Notes under the pieces: generated by a model
Seen by the model: only the letters and a program-made list of their open reading frames with translations
Databases searched by the model: none
What the model was told of the DNA's origin: nothing
Origin: Artemisia argyi
Taxonomy: Eukaryota > Streptophyta > Magnoliopsida > Asterales > Asteraceae
Assembly (NCBI GenBank): GCA_030686995.1
Contig: CM060694.1
Coordinates: forward strand, 90,510,762-90,574,761
Reading direction: 5' to 3'
Length of the DNA stretch: 64,000 nucleotides
In this document: one piece after another, positions 45,048 to 56,810 of the stretch
How the letters are laid out: each line of letters begins with the position of its first letter
Position numbering within the stretch: the first letter of the stretch is position 1
Made by a program: the position numbers and the translations under genes

Positions 45048-46651
45048 AGTTAATTTCATAAATCGTCCTTGTGGTTTGTCGGGTTTAAGAAAAATGGTCC
45101 CTCCAAGAAAATTTAACAGATCCTCTCCCTGTGGTTTTGACCCATACTAGGTTTGATCCCTTGACCATTAAATCCATTAAGTTGACCATCAATTGCTGAT
45201 TTAGATGGTTGAAATAACATAAATACCCTCATATGTGTTTCATAAATGGTACTTGTGGTTTGTTGGATATCACGGATTTAATCCATGCATTAATTATTTT
45301 TCATTTTAGTTTTTTATTATTAATTTTTTATTACTATTTTAACTATTAATACGTTAGTAAGGTCTATTTTATACGTTTTCCTACATTTTTATCTATTTTC
45401 TTACGCTTTTATTCGTTTTCATCCGGTTTATACGTTTTTATCCTCTTTCATCTGTTTTTATACGTTTTCATATGTTTTAATACGTTTTCGTCCATTTTTA
45501 TACGTTTTCACCCATTTTCACACGTTTTCTTACATATTCATATGTTTTTTTGTCTGTTTTTATACGCTTTCATCCGTTTTTATACGTTTTCATCCGATTT
45601 TATATGTTTTTATCTGTTTTTATACATCTTCATCCGTTGTATACGCTTTCGTCCATTTCTCTTACGTTTTCCTTACGTATAAAAGCGGACGAAAACGTAT
45701 TAAAACGGATGAAAACGTATAAAAACATATTAAAACGTAGGAAAACGGGTAAAAACAAATGGAAACGTATATATGGACAAAAATGTATAAAAACGGATAA
45801 AACCAGATACAGACGTTTAAAAACGTATGTAAACCTAAGAAAAATGGACGAATGCGTATACAAATAGATGAAAACATATAAAAACACACAAAAAAGTACA
45901 CGAATGAATTAAATTGTATGAAAATGTATGAAAACATATGAAAACTTAAGAAAAACATATAAAAATGGACGGAAACATATAAAGACGGACGGAAACGTAT
46001 AAATACGAATGAAAACGTATGAAAACATAAGAAAATGGGCGAAAACGTATAAAAACGGACGAAAACCTTATAAAAATGGATGAAGTCAAATAAAAACGTA
46101 AGAAAACGGGCGAAAAGGTATAAAAACGGATGAAATCATAAAAAAATGGACAAAAACATATAAAAACAGGAGAAAACGTATAAAAATGGATGAGAACGTA
46201 TAAAAACGGACGAACACGTATAAAAACATATGTAAACGTATAAAAACAGACAAAAACGTATAAAAACGGATAAAGACAGATAAAAGGTATGAAAACGTAA
46301 GAAAAATAGATGAAAGCGTATAAAAATAGATGAAAATGTATAAAATCGGAAAAAACTGTATAAAAATCGATAAAAACGTATAAAAATTTAAAAGAAAAAT
46401 AGTTAACGCATGGATTAAATCCGTGATATCCAACAAACCACAGTGACCATTTTCGAAACTCATATGAGGGTATTTATGTCATTTCAACCATCTAAACGAA
46501 CAATTGATGGTCAACTTAACCGATTTAGTGGTCAAGGGACGAAACCCGATACGGGGTCAAAACCGCAAGGAGAGGATCCGTTAAATTTTATTGCGAGGGA
46601 CCATTTTTCGCTAAACCTGAAAAACCACAAGAATGATTTATGAAATTAACT
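45048..46651. mobile_element. Fold-back element with inverted minisatellite core
   Basis: Long terminal inverted repeats of roughly 240-300 bp. The left begins AGTTAATTTCATAAATC at 45048 and the right ends with its inverse at 46651. They share a 'ccacaaggaccatttttc..aaacc' type body and the inner phrase GGATTTAATCCATGCAT..GTTGGATATCACG. The core is a minisatellite that points one way from 45364 to about 45674 (cgttttcatccgttttta) and the opposite way from there to 46390 (aaaacggatgaaaacgta), so the entire element is a giant imperfect hairpin. No transposase; probably Mutator-like or fold-back class. Short ORFs here are repeat translations. Confidence 0.75.
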
Positions 46652-47161
46652 CATAATTAAATGCTCGTTATGATGGTATATTTTTTTCGCTTAACGATTA
46701 ACGGTTTAAGAGATATTAGTATTTGAAAAAAAAAGCCTTTACCCAAAAAAAAAGAAAAAAAAAAAAGATGAAAGTAAGTTTTTTTTTAAAATATAAAAAT
46801 TTATAGCTAATCAACAATAAAAATAAAAAGTTAATAACAATTTAAAAATAGTATAACAAATATCAACAAAATAATTCTTTTACCAAAATAAATTTTTAGT
46901 TTTACTCTATCAGTCTATCAGCAACGCAAGATTTTTTTATTTAAGTAAATGTTATTGGGCCTTCGTTAGAATCTAGTCCATGTCTCCTTCTTTTTCTTGT
47001 AAGGGCTTTTTTTAAAAGATGGTTAGAGCCTTAGAGGATAGTTTCATGCAAAATTTTGGTAATTGGCGTCTACAGGAATTCGAACTTTTTCCCTCTCATA
47101 TATTATGCAAAATGTTTTACTATGTTAAGAGCGCTAAATACAATGCGGTGCCGTAAGGTAG
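46652..47161. other. Right half of the interrupted repeat and AT-rich spacer
   Basis: 46652-46740 continues the repeat broken by the fold-back element (TTAAATGCTC, GATGGTATATTT, CGCTTAACGATTAACGG). The rest is AT-rich, with nothing coding. Confidence 0.5.
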
Positions 47162-47273
47162 TACTATAAAAAAGTGGTGTCATTTCAGAACTTTTTGCTC
47201 ATGACACCAGTTTTGGCTATGACACCAAAACAATCATCCCTGACATAACACCAATTTTCTCACTTTTCTAGTG
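47162..47273. mobile_element. Small CACTA-like MITE
   Basis: 112 bp whose ends read TACTATAAAAAAGTG on the left and, on the opposite strand, CACTAGAAAAGTGAG on the right, similar to CACTA termini. Inside, 'tgacacca' / 'ggtgtcat' is repeated about five times as expected of subterminal repeats. The flanking trinucleotides (TAG, TCG) do not match clearly. Confidence 0.4.
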
Positions 47274-48400
47274 TCGTCGTGCATATTTTTTTTTTTCGTT
47301 TTTATAATTTAATTTCATTAATAAACAATTTTAGTTAAATCTTCAAGAATAAAATTTGGTTTTATTTTAGTTTTAGTACTCTAATTTTTTGTCTATGGCC
47401 CAACGAAGAATTTAAAAACCCAAGTTTAAGGCCCAACATATATGCCCTACTCTCAACGCAAAATGAACCATAAATACCACTTTTGTCAAAGTCTCAAACC
47501 GTCAACACTACCTTTCTCTTTCCAAGGGACGGAGTTGGAGTTGGGTCGTCTTCTTCCTCCCAAAGACCCAAACCTGCAAAACACACAAAAAATAAATAAA
47601 TAAATAATAAAAAATAAAAAAAATACATCACAAAACCTCTAGCACTTGCAACACACAAACACAAAACCTCACACAAAACGGCGCGGGCAGGTGGTAGTGG
47701 CGCGAGAGGATTTGCCAAGCATAATCTTATATCACAAATCTATCTAACATATAATAAGCAGGAGTTGAAACCACAACCATTTAGTTAGGAGCTTCTTATA
47801 CGAACATTTATAAAAAGTGCAGTACTTGGAAATGTTGGGGACCTTCAGTTACCTCATGCATATCCTCTAGCTCTTCCATTCAGATTTAAATTGAATAATC
47901 TAATTATTGCACCAAAATAACTTTACTCCAAATTATTTATGTACGTCGTCATTTTAGTTAAACTACCCTTTTAATTTAAGCGAATAACTCTACCCGTATA
48001 TAGTTTAGGTGTCAATTTCACATTGTCAATTGACACGACACTTTCAAGTTTGGATGTTCTTTCACATCGAGAAAGGTTGAACTATTGGTTTCAATGATAT
48101 TTGCATCACACTAAATCATGCTGATTGATTAACGGATAAATAGTCGACTGATTTGATAAATATGGTCATCAATAATCGTAGGCACATGATGGTATATACC
48201 TTTTTATCATGCAAATAAAAAAGCAAAGCAGATTATACATGCAACAACTTTGCAACATACTCATAGATGATGCAATGAACATAATTGTGCGACCTGGATC
48301 CCACATAAAACCCAACCCATGCTATGTATTTCAATAAAATCGAAAATACTAACACAATCTTAAAGAATGTCGTATACTGATACTCTAAAAGAGTGGAAAT
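47274..48400. other. Intergenic, no gene recognised
   Basis: 47380-47720 has a mildly gene-like composition (proline/arginine-rich codons in the minus-strand ORF 47494-47718) but no motif or splice pattern that supports a gene. 47740-48400 is unique-looking AT-rich DNA. Confidence 0.35.
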
Positions 48401-49101
48401 GATACACAGGAAGCTTTATGGTCACTAAAACCCTCATCCGTTGTCGATAAAGGTATTGCAACGACATGTAGTCGCCAATGAGTTATCGCCAAATAATGAT
48501 GCTAAAGGTTTTAGCGACAATCTAACGCTTTTAGCAACAGCGTTAACCGGGCCCACAGGACTACATGGTTAAAGATTTGATTTAGGGGACGACAATAAGT
48601 CGTCACTAAAACCTTAGATTAAAAAGCAAATGATAAAATGTTAAGTGACGGCATAAGCCGTCGTAAAAAACAATTTACTTAATATTAATTACCATAAAAC
48701 TCAAGTAATGAGTAAGATTTATTTCATCTAAGAAGAAAGAATCACCTTTGTCAAGGTTTATAGTTAGAAGATATACCAACCTTTATCATTTATCAATTAA
48801 ATATCTTTTAACTGAAAAAACTTTAGCGACAACGGCCGGTGAAGGCAATGAAAAATTTTCTGAAGAAAGAAGTATTTTGCAACACAAAAATAAAATTAAA
48901 GCGGGAGCCGGGGCAGGGGAATTCAGACTAGATATTGAAAAGTAAAATATAATTAGCTTTAGCGACAATACTTGCTGTCGCTAAAAGTATTGGTCTTAAA
49001 AAGAAATGAATTTGTTTTTCATTCATTGATTTCGGGCGACGACAATCACGACATATGTTGTCGCCAAAAGTATTTGGCACCATTCTCATTATTCTTGTGT
49101 G
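48401..49101. mobile_element. CACTA-like terminal region with GTCGC palindromes
   Basis: At least eight copies of a TTTAGCGACAA / TTGTCGCTAAA motif, several paired as hairpins (tttagcgacaatacttg ctgtcgctaaa at about 48958-48986; gacgacaat..ttgtcgcc at 49038-49068), typical of CACTA subterminal repeats. The right end ATTCTTGTGTG at 49091-49101 resembles the CACTACAAGAAT terminus with a base lost. The left end is not secure (CACTAAAACC near 48422 is a candidate). No transposase. Confidence 0.5.
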
Positions 49102-49628
49102 ATAAACTTTATGGCACGTTTGGTCTGTTATAAATGATTACAACCGTTAACGGTATGTTATAGAGTGAAATGAGAATAAATATATTATTATTAATAATGT
49201 TGTTTGATATAATAATATGGTATCGGTATTAGATATCCAAGATGGGTCCGTTACTCTTTTTTTTTTAATATATTAAATAAATTTTTTAACATATTGGAGT
49301 AATACTTTTCTTGTGATGGAAATTAAAGATACCAAAAGGAGACCCACGGGAATACTAGAAAACTCGCATCTTCTTACTAGAATAAGGTTATGGGTATAAA
49401 CTCATATTTTGATTGTTATAGTACTTAATCAAACAATTACAATGACTATCACATAGTCATTACATCATTCTGATATCTATGAACCAAACCCTCAATGTTC
49501 TTGCTTGTATGTTTTATTCAAGAAAATATCATATATTGCATGTTTTGTTTCCATTTTGTTGTTTCAATGGGGGTACCGGGGTATTACATGTACATGTAGG
49601 GATAGAACAAGAAAACATATTGACCTGA

Positions 49629-49630
<2 letters not shown>
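49102..49630. other. Intergenic AT-rich DNA
   Basis: No ORF with coding character and no repeat recognised; short T runs near 49259-49267. Confidence 0.4.
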
Positions 49631-49682
<52 letters not shown>

Positions 49683-50096
49683 CTAGATCAAATAAGATCA
49701 AACTTAAAGTTGTAAAAATGAGATCCAACTAAAATATTATAATTGACACTCTCGTTAAAATAAAATAATTGTTTTTATTATTTACAACTAAAATTGTTAA
49801 AGTTCTGATCGTTTTCTTTTTAAATTTGACGAAACCAATTTGATACACTTTGATTCGACATGTAATATGTATCATGTTAAGGTGATACATTTTGATTCGA
49901 CAAGTAAATTTATAATTGTGTATCAATAATCCAAACACATGTATCAGTTGGTTATTAGTTGTAAAAATGTTAATTTGTATAAATATTATATTTTTTATGT
50001 ATTATTGCTAAAATGGTTATTTATAAATGTTTTTAGTGGTTGTTTAGGGTAAATCTTATTTTTACAACTTTAAGGTTGATCTCACATTAACCTTCC

Positions 50097-50180
<84 letters not shown>

Positions 50181-50675
50181 TCTGTATATGGTAAAGTTAA
50201 AATAAAAAGACAAATATCCGTAAAAAGAATAAAAATATATTTTTTTTAAAGTTCTCAAAAAATTTCAAAAAAATTCCACAAGATCGGGTATGTTGGTGCA
50301 TAAAACTTTTGTAAAAGAAGTTTTTCTAATTTTGAGTTTTTATACGTTTTTTTAATGCACAAAAAACGAATTTTAATGTTCAAAAAAATTTTTGATGCAC
50401 AAAATTTTTAACCTGTTTTAGTTAGATGCGCAAAGTTATTTTGATGAAAAAAGTCAAAAGAGGTTGGGTTCAAAAACGATTTTTTGATGCACAAAAAAGC
50501 AATTTAATGCACAAACGTATTTTTTTATAATTTTTTTTCGGATAAAGTATCCATTTTTAGATAAACTTCTTTCAGAACTTTTTCATGCACCAACATACCC
50601 GATCTTGTGAAATTTTTTTGAGAACTTTTTTTTTTTTTTTTTTTTTTTTAAATTCTATTTATCTTTTTATTTGAT

Positions 50676-50754
<79 letters not shown>

Positions 50755-50756
50755 TA
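49631..50756. mobile_element. Two inverted-repeat elements bounded by TA microsatellites
   Basis: Three TA-type arrays (49641-49680, 50101-50180, 50681-50712 running into (TG)n to 50748) enclose two elements. The first, about 49681-50095, begins AGATCAAACTTAAAGTTGTAAAAATGAGATCC and ends with the inverse (TTATTTTTACAACTTTAAGG..GATCTC). The second, about 50195-50680, begins with AAAGTTCTC..AAATTTC..ACAAGATCGGGTATGTTGGTGCAT and ends with the inverse; its interior repeats TTTTTGATGCACAAAA. No transposase, so MITE-like, and both appear to have entered TA repeats. Confidence 0.65.
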
Positions 50757-51757
50757 AAAATATAATTTTTATTGACCGGTCGCATTTACAAAAAACCGAA
50801 GTTTTTATAAAAAATTAACACTACATCGCAAAATTACAGGGATGTCTTAGGACCACCGAAGACTGACACTGGTTCCGTCCCAGTATACATAGACTCACCA
50901 GTCACCCTATGGTTTATGCATCTGCCGCTACACTCAGACTGGGTTATAATTTATAAGTGAAATGAAGTTATGGTATTTTAGATGATGGTGTTGATACTTT
51001 TCTCACAAAAAAGATGTATACACCACAATTTATGCAATGTTATGTTGTATCATATGTATTAATAATGTGATATTATGATATGTGCATCACTTTTTGTGAT
51101 GTAAGTATCGTACCATTTAGAGAAGGATTTAGAGAGAGAATAATACGAGCTAGGAAGACGTTTGTTAGATTGTTTTTCTAAGCTTTTGTGGCGTACATAT
51201 ATCATATATGCACATGGGATTGTTGGACCCACTTTGACGTAGAAAATTGATAGATTGCGAATATCGCCGCTCGCCGTCAAAAGGTTAAGGCATTAAGCAA
51301 TGGTGGTTGCCTCTCGTCAATTAAGTATTTTTCTTTCTCAATAATGCGGATACTTGTTTACAATTGCTTGACAAGACTTTTCAACACTTGAATCAACTCA
51401 CAAAAACAAATGATATGGCAACACTTGATTGTGAAAATGATACTTTTATGTTTACAAGTTTTAGTAGGTTGCTCATATTATAGTATTGTGTGACGATACG
51501 GAGGAAAAGGTTGTGGTAGGTGGTGGCCACACATAACTAAGCAAATATGAGGCTGTTTCTAAATAGGTAAAAGTAGAAATAATGGGTCAATTTTTAATTT
51601 TTAGTCAATTTATGTTTTAACTACGCAACACGAATACTTATACATAACAATGACATTTTCTAGCGATAAATTTTTATAATTGCATTGTTATTCAATTTCG
51701 TTAACTATTCACTAATAGAATAATAAAAAAGAAATTGTAATATAATGTCTTATATAA
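50757..51757. other. Intergenic, no gene recognised
   Basis: AT-rich with short ORFs only. 50760-50945 has a 'ggtcgc / ccgaag' composition unlike its surroundings but no identifiable content. Confidence 0.35.
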
Positions 51758-51759
51758 TA

Positions 51760-51954
51760 CTCTATCCGGCTCAAAATTATTGTTAAGAGACAAAAATCAT
51801 ACTGTTTAAGAAAAATGAGACTATTACAGTTTTAAATCACTCAAATAAAATATTCTCTCACTAAATTCTTTTTTTAATGGTAAAATTGAAAAGTGAACAA
51901 TTATTTTAAGACATTCCAAAAAGAAATATGACTTTAATTTTGAGACAGCGAGAG
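51760..51954. mobile_element. Stowaway-like MITE (Tc1/mariner class)
   Basis: 195 bp flanked by TA on both sides (51758-51759 and 51955-51956). The left end CTCTATCCGGCTCAAAATTA and the right end TTTTGAGACAGCGAGAG are diverged forms of the Stowaway terminal repeat (CTCCCTCCGTCTCAAAAT). No coding capacity. Confidence 0.75.
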
Positions 51955-52309
51955 TAAGTTTAAGGATGAATTTTTAAAAATTATCAATGTTGATTTTACA
52001 TTTTTACATATAAAAAAATGTCTATTCTTCTTTTTTTATTAACTACGTTAAAAAAAGAAGAGAAAAAAAAAAATTGTCAAAGTTGTCATGCATTTTTTTA
52101 AATTTTTGAGTGGGAATTTTAATGCAATTGTTTCATGAAGGAAATATTTTTTGAATTTTATGTGTAAAATTAAGTTTGAAAGGTTATTTTAGATGTTACA
52201 CATTATTCATTTTTAAGTTTTTTAAGTTTTAGGCAAAAAACATGAATATTTTATATGTGGTATAGATAACAGATTGATTTAACAACACAATAACGTAACA
52301 CAATTTTAA

Positions 52310-53300
52310 CAATATTTTGGAAAAAAGAAGGGGTTGAATATTTTACCGTTTTAAATTTGTTTTCTTTCGTAACTTTAATATGAAATCGACAAGTATAATT
52401 ATAGAAAAACAAGTAATAATGTACGTGCAAGATATAAAATAAAGTAAAGATGGAACAATAAAATAACAACCCGAGGATTTATAATGGTTCGGCCTACGAG
52501 GACTTCCTTTTTATGTGCTACTCCACTCTCCGATTATCTAACCCGGGAGTATCATTTCACTAGTTAAAAGCTCTCTTATCCGGCGGAGAAAATCTTACAC
52601 ATCGCTTACACACTATTTTCGACACTAAGCTAAATGTCGAGTATTTTCTCGGGTACAACTAATCCCATCACACTACGTATTTTGAGGCTAAAATACTAAC
52701 CAATCACTCTATAAGGTTTATGGTGGTTTGATACAATGATTGTGTATGATGATGAACAACATACAATAGAATGTATAATGTAAAGACTAGTAATCAAAAC
52801 TTGAAGCTTTGTAGTCTTGAATGATGATGATGATCTCTTTGTTAATAAGAGGGTTATTGTAGAATCACTAAAATGAATATGTAAGTATGTGGTAATGACT
52901 ATGAACTGAGTATGAAATGCATGAGAGAATATACATATTTATTTATGCAAATGATGATTTTAAGTGAGATCAAATAGCCACTATTTATAGGTATTTTGTC
53001 TGTCAGGCTGGCGGATCTCGTTGTACTCTTCGAGAGGTACCACCCATTGTACCAAAAGGTATTGCCGGGTACTGATAGAAAATCCTTCTTAGATCTTGTG
53101 TAAAAATCTTTTCAAAATTTAAACCAAATCAACCTAAGATTTTCTTAAACCAGGAAATATCTTTTGATGTGACTAATCAACAAAGTCAACTTTAAATTAA
53201 TGTTTCATGCATGAGGTAAATAACCATTTTGATTTTCTTTAAGAAGTAAACTTGTATCTATACTACATGTAAAGTAAAAATGATCAATGGGAAATGTTGA
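52310..53300 (-). repeat. Degraded solo LTR of the same superfamily as the nested element
   Basis: On the minus strand this segment shows, in order: a GC-rich palindromic module (about 53001-53075; GGTACAATGGGTGGTACC and CGCCAGCC), a TATA box CTATAAATAG (52981-52990), the block CTCGACATTTAGCTTAGTGTCG (about 52615-52640), TTCTCCGCC (near 52580), GTAGGCCGAACCAT (near 52485), and a terminal CAACCCCTTCTTTTTTCC near 52310. No PBS follows, hence a solo LTR. The upstream end is not defined. Confidence 0.6.
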
Positions 53301-54420
53301 AATATTGAAAAATGGTCAAGCTTTTAGCACATTTGGAAAGTATTGAAATTAAGCCATGGATTTAGAAAGTAGTTTGAATTATTTATTGTTTACTCCATCT
53401 TTGTTTGTTACACTTTAATATATTGAATACAAAACAAATGGAAGAAAAAGTCGTTTTCATGTGGGTTTTTGTTTCGGGGCTTTCTACTATTGGACCATGT
53501 CTAATAAAATCTGATTTGACACCATCCTACCACTTTCACATTGTTTCATATGTTCTAAGAATGTAGATAATCTAATGATTAATTTTATGAATAAGCACGA
53601 TTTATTATAGAAGAAAACTAACATTTATGAATATCTGATAAAAGAACCGGGTTCAGTTATTAGCGAGAAAGAAAAACGTACACTATTTACTTTACAACTA
53701 GAAAAACCAAAAAGTCAAAAGTCAAAAGTGAAAAGCTGAAACTAAAAAAAGAAAATGTTGAAAATATATGTTTCAAAAGAAAACTATTAATACACATCGA
53801 AAACCAGTTTGACCCGAGATGCTTCAAACCCGGCGAGTTGACCCGGTTTAATTTAACCCGTTTTTTGACCCAACCGTCAGGATGACCGGCTTAAATTGAC
53901 ATATTTTTTGACCGAAATGGTTCAACCAGTTGAACCACCCGGGCCGAACCGGGTTTCAAAACATTATGGTTAATCCCTAAATCCTTAAACTTTTATTATT
54001 TTTTGTTTATAATACATAAACTTTTTTTATCACTGAAAATATCTGTCACTATAAAATCTCGTTGCTATGTATGGGTACTCGTCTAGTATTAAAAATGTAA
54101 GTATACTTTGTGTAATAAAATGTCTAGTTAATATTTTTGTCAAAATAAAAATATATATTTTGTTAAGTGTAAATAGACTATAATTTTTATATAAGAAATG
54201 TTATTAGTTTGCTTGTACAAATAAAAGTATATATTTGTTAGTAGACATTTTACAAAATATGCATTTTTATAAAATACATGTAAATGTAAGTTGTGTTCAT
54301 TTGATCATTAACACAATGTTAGATATCCATTAATTCACACCTTAGTGATGTAAATAGAAAGTTGAAAGTTGAAACTATAGTTTAAAACTTGTTTATTTTA
54401 AACTTTGCGTAAACTAAGTT
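53301..54420. other. Intergenic AT-rich DNA with a GACCCG-rich patch
   Basis: 53795-53960 contains many 'acccg/gaccgg/ggttcaacc' words, a composition often seen in plant DNA transposons. A CTAGT sequence near 54084 after 'tatgtatgggtactcgt' resembles a Helitron 3' end but lacks a clear hairpin. No gene. Confidence 0.35.
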
Positions 54421-54775
54421 TGTGGAAAACTAGAAGGGGGTTGAATAGTTCACCGCTTTTTAAATCCTTTTTAGCTTGAATATCCTTTAAAAAACTTTAC
54501 GTTTGCTTAAAGATATAAACACAACGTTATATGTTTGATTCTTTGAAAAGTTTTTCATGTGAATAACAATTCTAACTTTACTTGTTTCATACTTTGAAAA
54601 GCTTTGCTTGTGATGATCCTAACTTTGCTTGTTTAGTTCTTTGAAAAGCTTTACATTTGTTTGAAGATATAAGCACAACTTTACTTGTTTTAATTCTTTG
54701 AAAAACTTTATATGTGACTAGCGATTCTACCTAAAAGACAACATGTAATAAACAAAGATAAAGAAAGAAATGATC
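54421..54775 (-). repeat. 3' end of an LTR, truncated by a Gypsy LTR
   Basis: On the minus strand this reads into ..CCCCCTTCTAGTTTTCCACA, the LTR end, and is a diverged copy of 58180-58504 in inverse orientation (shared 'aagcttttcaaag' units). No PBS is adjacent, so it is a solo LTR piece. At 54776 it is cut by the start of the Tat-like LTR. Confidence 0.7.
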
Positions 54776-56179
54776 TGATACGTGGGAATCGCACCAGGCT
54801 TTACCTCTCAAGGGATCTTGAGAAGCTTACAACCCCTACCAGGCAGTGTACCTGATCGTTGTAGTATAGTATAGTGACAAGTACCGGGGGATTGATCGTT
54901 CAGCTAGGAATAGTGTCGATAGGATTAGAAAACCTAAATACTAGTTCTAAAGGTGAGAGATGATTCTTTTTGTATTTTTATATTTTTTAGAAAGCAAGTA
55001 AAAATCTCGGGTTTGAAGGATTTGGGCGGAATTAGTTGCTAGTCAACTAACCCAATACTAAAGATGCAATCAAAATAAAATACTAGAAATGAAAGTAAAT
55101 TAAATTATACTAAGGTTGTGAGCAATAAGTGGAGAAAATGTGTTTACTTAGATTTCACTACTCCCTAGACATCTTTTACATGTTAATTACTTGTTATAGT
55201 TGCATGGATGACGGATTGTATTCCTTAATACCATTCATGGGGTATCGCACTTAACTCCCAATTCTATGAGCTCTTATCTCCTCCTATACCATGCCCAGCA
55301 CAACCATAGGGATTATAAACAGTGGCTCATGCATTAAATACAACCAATAAAGACCTAGTGCAATCGGTTCATGTTTCCTAAGACGTTCAAGCATGTTACC
55401 ATTTGAAGATCTACCAGTTTTCTTAAGCCTAACATCAAATTCATTCATCCAAAACAATTATAAACAAGTAATCAACACATAATTAACATCTAGGTTTCAT
55501 TAGATCCAAGCAAACACAAGATAGATCTAGCCTAGCATGATGGAATTAAGACAAGAACAAGATATAGACAACCAACACATAGACATATTGATTGAATTAA
55601 AAGAATACTTATCTCAATTACACATGAAAGGTATCAAGGGCTTAGAACCCTTGAAAAACCTGTAAAATTCGCACCAAGTTCGTACTTAGGGTTTCTCCAA
55701 AACTTCTCTCATTTTTTAATGTGAAAATTAGAAAACTATATATAGGAAATAGGGTCTGACGGCGTCAAGACCAATCTTGTGACGCCGTCACCTCGCCGCC
55801 AAAACTCTTCTCGGACTGCCTTGATCTACTTCTGATGCCGTCATGTGTTATGAATTTCCAGGCCGTCATGAATTTTACTCTTGACGCCCTTTCTTGTGAC
55901 GCCGTCAAATCTGTACTGGGTCGTCATGGAAATTACTCTTGACGCCGTCAGGATGTTGCTCTTGACGCCGTCACCTACTGTTCCCAGCAAGGAAAATTAA
56001 GACTTTGGCGTTTTCTTCACTTTTATGCTCCAAAAATGTCCGAATTGCTTCCTTTTCCAGATTTCACTCCCAAAGTACCTAAAATCACAAAAGGAACGAT
56101 TTAGGGCAATATTTGATCAAATAAATTCAATTCCGGGCTTAAATGACCCCCTAAAAGTGGTTCATTTTTCGCCTCATCA
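54776..56179 (-). repeat. Ty3/Gypsy (Tat/Ogre-like) LTR with a TGACG palindrome array
   Basis: 1404 bp from TGATACGTGG (54776) to CCTCATCA (56179), so on the minus strand it starts TGATGAGG and ends ACGTATCA. The polypurine-side sequence beyond 56179 (minus strand GCTTGAGGACAAGC .. GTGTAAGGGTATA) is the familiar plant Tat/Athila 3' signature. 55757-55973 holds five exact TGACG(C/G)CGTCA palindromes and several degenerate ones, ending 12 bp from a TATA box (TATATATAG, 55737-55745). Confidence 0.7.
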
Positions 56180-56773
56180 TATACCCTTACACTTGAGATT
56201 TGCTTGTCCTCAAGCAAATGCACTTTTATTCTACTCAAAAGACAAGTTAGGGGTCATTTAACACTAATATAAAAGTAATTACAACAAATAATCGTTCCAC
56301 TAAAGACCAATAGACAAGCACGGAGGTCATACACTAGCACCTCACAAATAGTATTTAGATACTCACATCTTTCGGGTGTAATAAAGTATAAATTACAATA
56401 TGGAAACGGAAGATATCTCTCACTACCTGTCATAGCAAAATAGATTACCATAGGCTTGAGAAAGGATCAAACCTCCACCACATGGCGTAAGCACCTAGGA
56501 TAAACTATCAAATAGGTCTTTTAAAGGGTTGTAACGTTAGGTGTAGGGATATGAAATACATGGTTTTGTTGGATAAAAGAAGTTTTACTGGTGGCGAGTT
56601 AACAATCTTGGTTAATTACATGTACAATATGGCGTTGCTAAGCCAAGACTAGACTCGACTTAAGCTAATAAATGAAAAATAACAAAAACATAAAATAAAC
56701 ATAGAATGAAACGGGATGGTAGTCCGTATGTTTTTTCTCTTTTCATTTTTCTATTTTTTTTTCTTTTTTTTCT

Positions 56774-56810
<37 letters not shown>

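Noticed and set aside
45550..46463. ORFs of 85-125 codons within the fold-back element, on both strands
   Set aside because: Same minisatellite read in either direction; composition is dictated by the repeat and the frames disagree.
47494..47718. Possible gene start near 47460-47720
   Set aside because: Mildly coding-like composition but no start context, splice sites or continuation on either strand.
53795..53960. GACCCG-rich patch as part of a gene or regulatory CpG island
   Set aside because: The words resemble those found in degraded DNA transposons, and no ORF or promoter elements accompany them.
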